64,000 bases of DNA from Hermodice carunculata. Its lineage: Eukaryota > Annelida > Polychaeta > Eunicida > Amphinomidae. Below the pieces are notes generated by a model that was given only the letters and a program-made list of their open reading frames with translations, searched no databases and was not told the DNA's origin. Location of the stretch: contig OZ026619.1 of the NCBI GenBank assembly GCA_964020975.1, forward strand, positions 82,909,245 to 82,973,244, written 5' to 3'. The translations under genes and the position numbers were made by a program. Positions 1-11,593 of this stretch are shown here, piece after piece (within the stretch, counting starts at the first letter, position 1; each line of letters starts with the position of its first letter).

Positions 1-661
1 TATTCAGCATGTTTCTGCTCCCAACTGTACCTCGGCCCACATTATACTGTTACAATATTACATAAAAAATAAAGTTATTAGTTTAATTTTTGCTTTCAGT
101 AACATCTCACAAATTGCACACACAAAAGCAGCTCCCTGTCCTTCCCATAGATAAACTAAGAGGTAAAGACAAAGGGGTAATCTCAAGTTCCACTGTCTAT
201 TTCCACTGATGAGGGTCTGTGCGAGAGGATGGTCTGTCATAATGCCGCGCATCAGCAGTTTGGTTTAAGCCATTGTCATGGTGACTTATTTAATTTTGCA
301 TAATCAGGGCTCCTTCATTCAGTTCTTCCTACCATAGGGAGATAAGCGTGCTGCCCAGTCTACACATTTATGTCCAGGGTAGGGGGCCCGGAACTCGTGC
401 AAACGCATAAGCCAGTACCTGCCCAGGGATGCAGCAGTCCCCAGAGAAGTACCACGTGCAGCTCATCAGCACAGTTGCTGGAGCCAAGCGTGTGCTTGTG
501 TACATTTCCACATCTCTCGGGGAATTTGCGTCCTTTTCCCAGTCTTTGCCCTTGAGTAATCATTGTTTTATTTATTTTTTTTTACATGCATGCATTGTTC
601 TGCATAAAAAACCATCTGTAAACATGGTGAACACTGTACAAGCTCCATTTTATGGATGTTG
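1..661 (-). other. Protocadherin 3' UTR and downstream flank
   Basis: Sequence past the stop codon. Overlapping AATAAA signals on the minus strand (TTTATTTATT on the plus strand at 567-576) sit about 90 bases beyond the TGA, so a short 3' UTR ending near 540-550 is plausible. A longer UTR cannot be excluded because further AT-rich signals occur near 60-80. The short ORFs at 58-563 have no recognisable features and are treated as chance. Confidence 0.5.
567..576 (-). terminator. Candidate polyadenylation signals (two overlapping AATAAA)
   Basis: The minus strand reads AATAAATAAA about 90 bases after the stop codon of the last protocadherin exon. The spacing suits a short 3' UTR. The call rests on the hexamers only. 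Confidence 0.4.
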
Positions 662-1221
662 TCACACCACAATATGTTCATTTAACTCATGATCGCTTAG
701 ATCTAATACCTCATCCTCTCCATCCACAACATAGCTACCCGAAGTGGTCGTGCCATCGTCCGATTCTTCCCCGTGACTGTTCCTTTGGGGACAAGTCCTT
801 ACATTTGGTAAGTTTGAAACCACATTAGGTATTTGCTTTGGCAAAGGCACTGGCACGGGTATGGGCACTGGCCTGCAATGTTTGTTACCACGGAAACTAC
901 CAGGGTGCCCATGATAGCCGTATGGCTGCTGATATGGGTATGTCTGTCGGGGATTGCTATTTGCACACTGTTGCTGGGGACCCACGTGGTTGTTGTTACC
1001 AAAGTCAGGTTGCCTCATTGGAGGCACAAACTTCCTCCGACCAGGAACCAATGGATTCCCCATACTGTCTCTTGGGCCACCGTAAGGCGGCTGGTTGCCA
1101 GGGTACACTGGCTGATTGCCGTGGTAACCTGGTTGGCTGCCATGGTTTTGGAGGGAAGGATCCATGTTCGCATTATGGACTGGCTGTGGGGACTCCACCT
1201 CTTTCACTGGCGACAGCACAT
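662..1221 (-). CDS. Protocadherin terminal coding exon: Pro/Asn/Gly/Tyr-rich tail and acidic C-terminus
   Basis: This is the last coding exon (560 nt). The acceptor TTGTGTCTTGCAG precedes AT|GTGCTG; the two bases AT complete the codon begun by G at the end of exon 3, giving Asp1033. It encodes residues 1034-1218 and a TGA stop at 664-662. The middle is low-complexity, with short QPGYHGNQPVYPGNQPPYGG-like repeats and a PVPIPVPVPLP stretch. The end is acidic: EESDDGTTTSGSYVVD, then DEVLDLSDHELNEHIVV. The terminal I-V-V fits a class II PDZ ligand (hydrophobic-x-hydrophobic). The TTTSGSYVVD block looks like a conserved tail motif of invertebrate protocadherins, from memory only. An ATG at 1234 lies in the intron just before the acceptor, so it is not a start. 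Two ORFs on the plus strand here are antisense shadows. Confidence 0.85.
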
Positions 1222-1299
1222 CTGCAAGACACAACGTAACTCATGATTAGTGCCAACTCCATGAACAACTCACACACACATGCTAGTCCTCTGGAGACT

Positions 1300-1370
1300 G
1301 AGTTAACAGCTTTCCTCGGCTCCCTCTTGTGGCAATGCCACCAGAGGGCACTGAAGAAAGCTGTGGACTA
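1300..1370. repeat. Hairpin family copy A, with CTCF-like core
   Basis: An inverted repeat of about 71 nt. The left arm carries ACAGCTTTCCTC and CCCTCTTGTGGCA; the right arm carries TGCCACCAGAGGG and GAAGAAAGCTGT; the centre is GTGGCAATGCCAC. The right arm at 1336-1353 resembles a CTCF binding site. Confidence 0.7.
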
Positions 1371-2048
1371 ACGGACCATATCATTCTTCAAAATCAGAAT
1401 ATATGTATGACACTGGATCATTTCTGGACATTTTTAATACATAGGAAAGTGTTACATGCTGACACACTGGTAGTAGGTCCCTAAGGGTTAAATTACTTTA
1501 TACTCTTGACTTGATATGGATGTATTTCAATAGATCTGTAGCAATTTGATTTTATTGGATGTAATTTCCAAGAAAACAACTTGGAACACACTGATTCACT
1601 GAGGTATTATTCCCATGGTTTTGAAGGAACAAGCAAAATTAAAGTGCGTACAAAAATATGATATATATACGACAGTTTGGAGACAAAATGATAAAATGCT
1701 TTGGACAGTTTCGATACTGTATAAATTAGGGTATATTCTCCCTGCTTTGGAGCAGGGACATGACCTTTACAACACACCCATGATTCTCACTATTACTGTA
1801 TATCAGTTCCATACATGTAGATCATTATTTGGAAAACATATCTGTAACAATGACTGCAATCTACATTATCTAACATGTGGTTTATTTAGCATTATAATAC
1901 CAATTCAAGGCCTCAACACTTTAAAAAAAAACCATGAAAGTAAACCACATACACAATAATTTCCAATACATGTACAAGTATCCATCTTTTAATATTTTCA
2001 TGCAGAAAGAGTAAATTTATATACTATATTGTGTGTGTGTGTGCCAGT

Positions 2049-2123
2049 ATGTTTGCCTGCTGAAGCTGCAACTACAACAGGGCAATTTTAAGTGTGAGCA
2101 GGGTCTGCCTTGCAGGCAAACAT
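2049..2123. repeat. Short inverted repeat with perfect 12-bp arms
   Basis: ATGTTTGCCTGC at 2049-2060 is matched by GCAGGCAAACAT at 2112-2123, with a 51-nt spacer. It sits beside a short GT run. It may be a small MITE remnant; the family is unknown. Confidence 0.5.
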
Positions 2124-2726
2124 CTTGCGCAAATGATACCAGCACGGAAGTATCATCCTAGTACATACAAGGAAACAGATACACATCCAATAAGGGCTAG
2201 CGGCACAATACATTCTGGGGTATACATGTAAGTCTGAACACTAAAGCCCTATGCATGAAGTCTGTACAACATGTGACTCTTTGCACTACCCACACATGCG
2301 GTCATTATAATGAAAAACAAGCCTGCCCAGCCCAGGTAAACATATCCGCTATTCAAAATGGAAATCTTAATTTGAATCATCTTTGTATGGAGCTCGAAGA
2401 CACACAACAGAACATAAAACATGATCGCATCCATATAGGTTGCACATGATAACTCGCGTCTTAAAGCTGATACAAATTAATAATAAAGGAAGGCTGGGTG
2501 ACCTTGTAACATTATCCCAAGAAAAGTACTTGAATTATGTTTACGCTTCTAAATAAAAAGACATGGCAGGATTTTGCCTTATAATAGCACAAGATTGATT
2601 AAAGTATGTCAATATCTGGTTACACAAAAAAAAAAGCAATAAAAGATGCAGGTGCCCTAGCCTGGTAAACAATAACTTCATTGTGCCTCACTGTATCAAG
2701 TACCTTCCTCACAATACACTGGCAAA

Positions 2727-2975
2727 TTAACTCTTTTGGTGCCAAGTTTGACAGACTCAATAGCTTTCCTCTGCATGCTTTCTGGTGCAGCACACCTAAG
2801 GCGAACCAAGCAAAGCTGTTGATTCAGATCAGTCTTGTGGTCTCATGCAACTGTAACCACGACAGTAATGGGATGAAAGGTCAATTTACAAGTTTACAAA
2901 AGAGTATGAATCTGGCGTCCTTAAGTCAGTTCAGACCACACTGACTTTTGTCAACATTGGCCTTGAAAGAGTTAA
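2727..2975. mobile_element. TTAA-flanked MITE (piggyBac-like), 249 bp
   Basis: It begins TTAACTCTTTTGGTGCC and ends GGCCTTGAAAGAGTTAA. The terminal inverted repeats extend with gaps into the TTTGACA/TGTCAA portion. TTAA at both ends fits the piggyBac target duplication. A hairpin of the CAACAGCTTTCC family lies inside (2754-2826). No coding capacity. Confidence 0.6.
2754..2826. repeat. Hairpin family copy F, nested in TTAA MITE
   Basis: GACTCAATAGCTTTCC on the left pairs with GCAAAGCTGTTGATTC on the right; the centre pairs GGTGCAGCACACC with itself. The arms are imperfect but clearly align. Confidence 0.6.
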
Positions 2976-3704
2976 GGCATCGCTCATCATCGGAGAGTCT
3001 CTCGCATTTCCCTCCTGCCCACAGTCTAACATACAGTGATAAAATGCTCGTGTGTCTCATGCCCATATCCTCATTTGTGAGCCAGATCACTATCCATATT
3101 TACAGGTAACATAAAAAAAAACCTGTTTTAATACACTATTCCATTAGTCAGTCTTCAAAAGGTCACTTGTAACAGTGTACTCAGTTTACGGTGATGACAA
3201 GCAAACATGTAATGTTTATGTAACTGAACATCACTCTTAGCCACCTGACAATGGTTCGGATTCCTGTGTAAATTTACCAGTGAACTTTGATAAGCATAAA
3301 ACGGTAATCTTTAAACTTACGGTGGAGTGACTTAAACAAGTATTAAATTGTAATCCAAGGAATTAAAGACGGAGGACAAAGGTTTGGAAATAAAGATTAG
3401 CAAGCACTCAGAACCAGTTCTAATGCAAACACATTGACAGACAACACAGTGGGAAAGCTTGTACACCCAGTGGCCCTTCTGGAGTAAAAGTACATGTTCA
3501 ATACCACATACAGTAACAAACCCTGAGACTGTATTGGTTAACTTGCGACTTTTACCGATAAAAGTTAGTGTGGAATTATTTATGAATATATTAATAAAGG
3601 ATCTGTTGCCTATATTTTTATTGTTTATCATTATTATTAATTATCCATTATTCTTGATAAAAACCCATCACTGGATTTTGTACTGCTCTTTGTAGTTATG
3701 TAAG

Positions 3705-3830
3705 CAGTCTTTCTGAAAAAGTCCGTGGTCCTGGGCCATTATCCAGTAAAAATTTGGGAGGACCAGTAAATTTTCTGAAATGCAGGTCCAAATGTCCAGT
3801 GAGGGAAAAAAAAAGTTTTCAGAAAGACTG
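3705..3830. mobile_element. MITE-like element with 15-bp inverted ends
   Basis: CAGTCTTTCTGAAAA at 3705-3719 is matched perfectly by TTTTCAGAAAGACTG at 3816-3830. The inside repeats the phrase CCAGTAAA twice and includes an A run. No clear target duplication is visible. Non-coding. Confidence 0.6.
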
Positions 3831-3851
3831 TATAGGCTTATAGCATAGATG

Positions 3852-4016
3852 TACAGTCCAACCTCATCACAATGGCACTCATATATTTGAGATACACTTT
3901 AATAACAACACAATGTTTTGATGTATTTTATAGTCATATTCTCCTTCTTTTTGACTCGTTTATCTGAAACATTTTGCGGGGAACAGATGGTGTCATTTTA
4001 ATGAGGTTTCACTGTA
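3852..4016. mobile_element. Tc1/mariner-like MITE, 165 bp
   Basis: Ends TA-CAGTCCAACCTCAT and ATGAGGTTTCACTG-TA; 12 of 14 end bases match as an inverted repeat, and a TA dinucleotide flanks each side as expected for a TA target duplication. Non-coding. Confidence 0.65.
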
Positions 4017-5291
4017 CATACATAGATGGGCCTGCAAGACAATGATTTTGTCGCAAAGCTGTTGGCACAGATTTAGTCACAGATTTACTCCAGACACGAC
4101 AAAGCTCATTGTGCAGGCTTTCCCACTGTGATTAAGCTGCGGAGATGTAAGCTTCTTGACAGCTTTGCCATGTATTGAATTGTATGCTGACAGACACAGA
4201 CACAAGTTGCCACATCACCGAGGCAATGAGGGACAGCCATGCCTGACACAATAGTAGTAAAAGTCAACACAGGGACCACAGCTTTACTTACAACATACCA
4301 AAGGTCAATCAACAGGCCAAACAACCCGCTCAGATTTGACTGCAAGAAACCAAACAGTTTACTGGCCGGGCCATGATTTCCTCACGTGTCTACATAAGAA
4401 CAAGACAGATATACAGAGAGCAGGCACATTATCCTGGGCGGGGTCACTGTGGGGTCATTTTGCCTGGAAAAGTGTCTTCCTCATCTAAATGTTTAAGATC
4501 TGGTAAACAGGTGTGAAGCGGGCAAAGGCAAGGGCAACTGTGGATCCCTCAAGAAACACATATATCTGACTGCAGGCCTGGCTTGGCACTTCCTTGAATC
4601 AGACCCGGAGTATGCTTCAATCTGGTCCGAGAGGGCTTGAGAAGCTGTTATTGGGGTCAGAGATTTCTTAAACCTGCACAGGCAAGTAAGTCTGAAGGTG
4701 ATAACATAACAGGCCTTACATCCTCTCTGCCGGGCACATGTTCCTGCCAGGCCCAAGTGGTCAGTGTTTAAGACAGACGGGGTGACAACAGCTGGCAGAA
4801 CTGCTCCAACAGTGAGTCAAAGCTGATTTTCAAATTCTGGAAGTCTGCCATCCTGAACCGCTAACAGCAGACAATTTTTTAATTTTTAAAAATGTCTGCA
4901 TTTCAATTGTCACTTGCCAAATTGATTGTGCATCATGTCACTCTGATCAGCATACACATGTAGCTATAGGAATCCAGTTAAACTGGGTATCTTGTAATAC
5001 ATTCAGAAGAATAACCGTAAAAACACCAAGAAAGTCTTCACAATCGCCCCTTATACATTTACCTTACACAACAATGTCTTATTCAGAAACGTTCAGCTTC
5101 CCAGTTGTAGATATTTAGTAAGCTGCTGTTTGAGGGCAGATGCTTCTTGATAATTACTTCTCGCTGTCTGATCGAGACATCAGATTTGCTTATTCTTTCA
5201 CTACTTTCTTGTGCCCAAAGATATGTGAAGTGATAGCAAATTTTTAACATATCATTAAAACTGTTTAAAAATACAAACAAATGCCTGTGTT

Positions 5292-5306
5292 GGGGGGGGG
5301 GGGGGG
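5292..5306 (+). repeat. G15 homopolymer
   Basis: An uninterrupted run of 15 G on the plus strand, within intron 3 of the protocadherin gene. Confidence 0.95.
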
Positions 5307-6020
5307 AGGTGCACTTGTAATACACAAATCTGTGATATTTTAGAAGTTAATCACCTCCAGGCTATCTGATAATCCCAGAAGGTATGTATGCATTGAATTC
5401 TATCCTTGACGCTGGACCAAACATCCAGCTGGGGGTGATCAATTAAGAAGCGCCATGTCCTAAGAGAGAGCTTGTGATATATGGAACCACAATCTGGTAG
5501 TGATCAGGTCGGTGCGTCACATGATCCTACCCCAGGGTCTGCCAAGATCTTGTGTTCTTGCCCACTCCCACCTTATCTTGACACAGGTGATGTAATCACC
5601 ACTCATTAACAGCATCTCGCATGCCGAAGTTGGTGATCCAGAGGAAAGTGTTATTTCTTGTACAACACGTGAAACTGACTTTTCAGCTCTTCCGTCTTGT
5701 TCTTTTTAGCCTTTCTGAGTGACCAGACAAGTGGTCAGGACCAGAACCATTCACATGTACATGTGCTTGCAAGATAAGGGCAGACTGAGATATAGCTGAA
5801 GAGACTGTGTTCAGAAAACACAGGACAGATTAAGACTCAACCTCGACCCTGCTGTCACTGACAGGACTCATTTTAACCCCCTAACATTCAAATCGCCCAA
5901 AAGTGTCCAGACAGAAATTGTTGTTTGCTGCATTTATGCTTCTCCTTAAATTTCATGTAAACAAAACTTTTTTTTCCCTGTGAATTGGAGATGAAAACCT
6001 ACCGTGACACAACGTCCCAC

Positions 6021-6087
6021 GTCAATAGCTTTCCTTGGCACAGGCTTGGTGCACTACACCTAACCTGTACCGGTGACAGCTATTGAC
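6021..6087. repeat. Hairpin family copy B
   Basis: GTCAATAGCT at the left pairs with AGCTATTGAC at the right. The inner parts GGTGCACTACACC and CACAGG/CCTGTA also pair. It is followed by GACTCAGGTCTTGTCCTGAC, also seen in altered form after copy D. Confidence 0.65.
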
Positions 6088-6420
6088 TCAGGTCTTGTCC
6101 TGACCAGGAATGGGTTGGTACATCTGCTTACAATTTACAATAAAGTTTTAAAAATAAGCATAAAAAATGTCGATACTTTTGTGGAATACATGTAACTCTA
6201 TCCCACATCTATGTCAATAGCATTTCAGCTATGACAACCACTATCTTGGGCGGAAAACTTTTTTTTTAATAAAATTTTTTGGCTTCCAATGTTTTTTTTT
6301 TTCTTTTCAGCAGGGTAAGAGATTTATAGAGATGACAGATATGAACATTTGCATGAAGAGGCTCCTATTATATGAGAATACATTAAAAGTTTATACAGTA
6401 AGACTTTAAGCATTATTCAC

Positions 6421-6574
6421 CTTTTTGCTGTTGCCCATGTGGTGGGTCCTCTAATCGCGGGTAGGAATCGCCCTCCTCGCTGGCGCCACGGCCACTATCA
6501 CTGTTTGAGACATCGGCAGACCCCAGACTGTCAGTGTCTCTATCCCTATGTGCTGCGCTAAGCCATTGATGCAC
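6421..6574 (-). CDS. Protocadherin exon 3: serine/acidic cytoplasmic segment
   Basis: This 154-nt exon supplies residues 982-1032 plus the first base of codon 1033. The acceptor is ATGTGTTCCAG before GTG (phase 0). The donor is AAAAAG|GTGAAT (phase 1). The peptide starts VHQWLSAAHRDRD and carries a dense serine/aspartate block with DSGRGAS followed by EEGD at about residues 1007-1017. DSG-containing acidic serine patches are common in protocadherin tails as I recall them, but I could not check this by alignment. DSGxxxS also fits a relaxed beta-TrCP phosphodegron. The incoming phase 0 fits exon 2, and the outgoing phase 1 fits the two-base start of exon 4, so the assignment rests on splice phase as well as composition. 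Confidence 0.85.
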
Positions 6575-9500
6575 CTGGAACACATGAAATGAAATAACAC
6601 TTACTATTGTACTCAAATCCTGGTTTTGTCAAGACACTGATGACAGAATCAGATATGGCACTTATTTATTTCACTGCTTATGTAGTTGGGCAACTTGGCA
6701 TTGTAGTCTCAGCCCCTGTATTATGAAGATGAATATCTGGCGCACTCACTGCTTATGAAGTTTGACAACTTAGGTATCCAAGTCTTGGGCCTCACACAAA
6801 CATCTGTGCACTGTGACCTACAAATTACAGGACACGCTTAGTCCCCAGTTGATGTCTTTCTCATCCTAATGGGAGACGCTCAACCAATAATGGCATGATA
6901 AAGTGTACCAAACATACAGAATGTTGTTACAAACCATTTACTGGTGATGCATGATCATTATGTCTTAAACCAACAACTTGTACATGACTCATGAGTTCCT
7001 TATATGTATAATTTGGTGATTTTCAAAGAATGGTTCACTATTTTCACCAGTATACAATGATAACAATGTACACATCTAATCACAACTTCTTGTCACTGGC
7101 CACTCAAAGGCAAAGACCGAAAATACTTATGATGTAAGCCGAATATATCTTGCTGATAAATTTTCATTTTTAGATTAAAAAAAAAAGAAAAGAAATAAGC
7201 AAGCTTTTTGATGAAATATAATCTCCCATTATCAACTGAACAAACGGGTAGCCATTGTTAAAGTCAAAAAGTTCTCATTCTAAGCAGCAAGGGGCACTGA
7301 AAAAGAGTACTCTTGAGTATTCATTTGAAAAAGGTGATAATGCTGAACCATCCCTGGGGCAGGATGATAATTAATTATCCCACGTATCTGCAAGTATTAC
7401 AACCAATATGAACGTGTAACTACGTGTACAATATTACATTCATTGATAGTCGATTATCAATCTCTCTGGCAAAATGAAATCTAACAGCCAGGGTCAAAAT
7501 TGTCAAAAGTATAAATATCAATAAGATGAAAGCCCTGTATGACAAGTTCCCCACAGGTAAAGGCAGGGAAATGCACAGTTGTACTTTATGGCAGACCGAA
7601 ATTGGCACAAAATTGCTTGATCCCATTTGTATGTATAAATCACTTTTGCCATATTTGTTGTTGTTAGCACTTTCCCCCCTCAAAAATGGCCACAGTGACT
7701 CATAATGTCAAAAGTCATCTGTTTCACTCAGTTTCTTAAATATTGTCTTTTCTCAAAATATATTCCATTGAAATTTCAGGGAAGACTTCCCAGGATTATA
7801 TGCCCATAGTCAACAGCTTTCCTCGTTGCACCCCAGGCACTCAGCACCCAGGCTGTGGAGCCGGGATAGCTGTTGACTCAGTCCTTCAATGTGACCTTTT
7901 AGGGCTTATCACAAATGTGTCAATTATGACAACAGACTGATAAAAAAATTCAGTCTGTATAATTCAACTGAACCCAAAAAAATCTTCAAAACGCAGCTGT
8001 TGGTTCAAATAAAAGTTCTGTCGCTCAGCATACCGATGGAGATAAAACTGGTCATAAATTGCACCAGTCTATGCAAGCAGAAAAGTAAATAAATCACATT
8101 TCTGCTGACCAAATTATACTGCGCATGCTCTGGTTCCAAAGTACAGAAGTTTGCTCTCGATGATGACATTAGCTTGTCCTGAAATTGTATCTATCTGGAA
8201 GATTAGCAGTAGGAATGCTGCTCTAAATATACCTCCAAGTTCCTGTCCTTTCATCATGCAACAATAGCCCTATATGTTTCCATGGCGACACATTGTTATG
8301 TGTAAAATTGAAACATGAATTATGAATGCGCTAAATTAGAGAAGTCAAGGTGATTATCAGTTGTCGTAATGGGGGATTTGTTAGGGGGGTATACATTGAA
8401 GACAAAGCACATGCATAACCTGCTCGAAACTAACTAAGTGTAACACCCGGTAAATTGTACAATTTTATCATCAGATACAAAAAAAGGTGCTCTAATATGC
8501 ACTGGCTAATAATATTGGAACCACTTGGTTTGTATTTGCTTCAGCCTCATTTATATGCAGTTCCCACACAAAAGTAACAATTACCGAGCATTAAACTTGG
8601 ATGACGGGCATAATGTTGCATTCCAGATGAAAGTGTCCTGCTAATATGCACAGCTTATGTGATTCAGCAAGTTTGTGATGTACCCAGACGGAGCTTTGAT
8701 TCCATTTTGTGAGCGGCATGTCTTTGTGTGCTCAATATATGCAGGACAGCACTCTGGCACATGGAGTCATTGATTGCCACACTGTTTTATATGGTTTTAT
8801 GGCTTGTAAACTCCATACACTTTCTGACGCTGTAGCCCATGTTAACGATATATCAATCATCCTGGTATAATTCGTATTTCTAAACTTACTATCTGGTTAC
8901 TTTTGTTTGCATGCAGCAGGTCAAGAAACAATCGGTACTTAAGGCGTCCTTTCAATAATAGATGATAAATGCTAAACAATTGATTAGCGGGAATGTTAGT
9001 TATCCGCTCAAGCTTTCTGCAGTGCATATTATGGGGTAATGTCTGTGGGTACACACGGCATGCTATGTGGTAGGTAACTTACATCTGCAAGCAAAATGTG
9101 CCAGTAATTATTGCTATTATGTAATGCATTTATGTTGAAACTTTGTAACAACCGGCTGTACATTAAAGATCACCCGTATCCACATAAACTAATTACTTAT
9201 AAACTGTATATTTAGCACCTAGGTGTTATTGGTTATGTAACGATTCATCAACTTTATAGCAATATATTTAGCCAAATTTGCCATATTGCTAATCCTACCC
9301 CCATTAAGTGGTTTGCGTTAATGGAGTCAATAGACAACATTATGACAAAAGGTACACTGTACACTCTCTTCACATTAATCAGCTCCAGCATCAAGACAGT
9401 TAAATCCTCAAAGCCCATCTGGATGTCATATTTTTTAAAAAATATAATATTTAGCAGCGTGTTTAACTATTTTCCCTGTTAACCCAAACATGAATGAAAG

Positions 9501-11398
9501 ATGTCCTATGTTTAGAGGCCGCAGTAAGAGTGTTGTGGGGCAAGGTGTACATATGTCATGTGGATCTGCCGCGGTTATTTAATCCCGCCAATACTGCCCT
9601 CAAGCTTATTCACCTGTGTGTGCTTTCCGTGTAACTCTAATCTTGTCAGCACCTGACTCTGATGCTCCAGCACGTTATCTTTCTTTAAGACGAAGTTTAA
9701 TGATTAACTTGAACAACATGTAAAGCTGCCACGCATGCAAGTTCCCTGCGCAACTTCAACTTCATAACTTTCCAAACGATAACATTTAAAAAATGCTGCC
9801 TTTGTCAATAACATGTCATAATTTGATTTTTCAATAAAAACATAAAAACTGCTACTAGAAATTCTTCAACAGCCATCTCAAAAAAACAACACAAAAAAAA
9901 AACCACCAAAAAAATTTCTTTCAATATAACCATACCACGCTTTGCATCTCCACCTGACTGAGAACATAATTCCCATTATGTATTGGAAATACTAGAGTAG
10001 GAAACTTCAGTGATAAAACCACACGTTCTTTAACATTTTTGAAACAATTTAACCTGATTACATGATACCTGCAAGCAATTAAAAACAAAAATAATTACGA
10101 ATACAGAAATAGTACAGGAATGGATATGCCACCTGTGCATGAATATCTGCATAAAAAGTTAAAAGTGCTCTGACACCCAATGCTTTCCACTCCTTGGTGT
10201 TTTCTAACAGGGTGGGGGAAGCTAAACCCAAGCACAACGTGAGCGGGCTTATTTGTATTTCAGGCTAACAGTTGACAATTTTGATCAAACAAAATGAGTA
10301 TTTATGGCAAGGACGAAGTTAAGCATGCCTATTGGAGGCATACCATGGGCAAATGCTGCCTGTGTGACAGGTGTATGGTATCTATGCCTGCTGTATATGT
10401 ACTTTAACAAATAAACACTGACCCTGCCTCACCACCGGCCAGTATACACACTGGCAGCACTGACAGATGTACACCTCATTGCAAACAGGGGGACCACACT
10501 ACTGGCAACCCAGGGCCTGCAGTCACGAACACCAGGGACCATGGAGGCTAAATTATTTGTGTGTTCATGAAGATCTGGACATGAGGTCTAAACACTATGA
10601 AAGTGCACATTTGAACAATCACTTTGCTCATAAAAACCTGACACTGATGATGCCAAAATGAATCAAAAGGCTGGTATGTATGAAACATTGTGTAGTTCAC
10701 AAGACCTGCATGAGAGAAGTGAAAATATTAGCAATGAGCAATTCACTTTCCTCATGAATGAACAGGAAAAATCTATAATAAAATGTCCGAGATAGTTCCC
10801 TTTGTGCATCAGAAATTCAATAGATGCTTCAATCATGGTGGATTATCTGATGTCAATATCACTCGCTGCCGGCAAGTAGTCAGAAAGTGCATGGAAAAAT
10901 TCTGCATCAGTAGCATGTGTTGTAAATGTGTGATGGCTGTAAAGTCCAATCCATCAACATCCCTTTCTTAATCTGACCTGGCTTTCTGGGATCGTTTAGT
11001 CTTAGACAGCATGAAATTTAAGTGTGTTATATTCATTTGAAAGTGGCTGCTTAGGATTACTGCATCTCCAAGTAAATTTAAGGTTCAGGACAAAATATAT
11101 TTTTTCACCAGACATCTGGTAGCAGTTTAACAGAGTGAGGGGGAAAATGTACAAGAATTAAGTTGAGAGTATATAAACAGGAAAATATAAATTTTCACCT
11201 CAAATTAATGAAGACAATTTACAGTTCATGAAGAAATGGTAGAAAAAGTAAAAGACAAAACAGCTCAACATGTAAGCATAATGAAAAAATAAAATTACAA
11301 AGAATTTAGTGTGTGAGAGAAAAATTAATAGATGACTGCAAGCTGAAATTATACTTAAGATTAGTATGTAAGTTGTTTACCAAGTTATATCACTCTAC
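6575..11398 (-). other. Protocadherin intron 2 (phase 0)
   Basis: A 4.8-kb intron between exons 2 and 3. It contains one hairpin of the dispersed family (7808-7878), a loose inverted repeat near 10335-10390 (AGGCATACCAT against ATGGTAT), and A-rich stretches near 9880-9920. Otherwise it is AT-rich sequence in which I see no gene. Confidence 0.8.
7808..7878. repeat. Hairpin family copy C
   Basis: AGTCAACAGCTTTCCTCG pairs with CCGGGATAGCTGTTGACT, with a looser GC-rich centre. Confidence 0.6.
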
Positions 11399-11593
11399 CT
11401 TAAGTTCTTTTTCTGTCATGGGCTGACCAGGTAGCCCAAAAGCTGGGTTGAAGATGATCCGGTGTCTGGGCACTTGGTTGGCCATGACCTGGTATGAGTT
11501 GGGTCTAGGCGGTATTGCTGGTGGCAGTGGCGGGATCATAGCATGCTGAACTGGGGCACCGTTGATTGGGGTGGGACTAACACCTCTCCCAGC
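11399..11593 (-). CDS. Protocadherin exon 2: proline-rich cytoplasmic segment
   Basis: This is a 65-codon exon, phase 0 at both ends, encoding residues 917-981. The acceptor is a pyrimidine-rich stretch ending TTTGTGTCAG, directly before GCT. The donor is AAG|GTAGAG. The translation is proline-rich: IPPLPPAIPPRP at residues 936-947 contains PAIPPR, a class II SH3 ligand of the PxxPxR form, and YQVM at 950-953 fits both YxxM (PI3K SH2 type) and YxxPhi (sorting) motifs. It ends with a charged TEKELK. The phase matches the preceding exon's donor 11.5 kb away, which is the main evidence for joining them. No ligand has been shown; these are motif matches only. Because the exon length is a multiple of three, it could be skipped without changing the frame. 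Confidence 0.85.

Larger units (their letters stand above)
1222..6420 (-). other. Protocadherin intron 3 (phase 1)
   Basis: A 5.2-kb intron between exons 3 and 4 with GT-AG ends. It holds two hairpins of the CAACAGCTTTCC family (1300-1370, 6021-6087) and a third (2754-2826) nested in a TTAA-flanked MITE (2727-2975). It also holds a CAGTCTTTCTGAAAA-ended element (3705-3830), a mariner-like MITE (3852-4016) and a G15 run (5292-5306). No coding exon is visible in the remainder. Confidence 0.8.

Noticed and set aside
833-1246. Plus-strand ORFs of 133-137 codons opposite the last protocadherin exon
   Set aside because: They are antisense shadows of a GC-richer coding exon; the minus strand has the splice sites and phase agreement.
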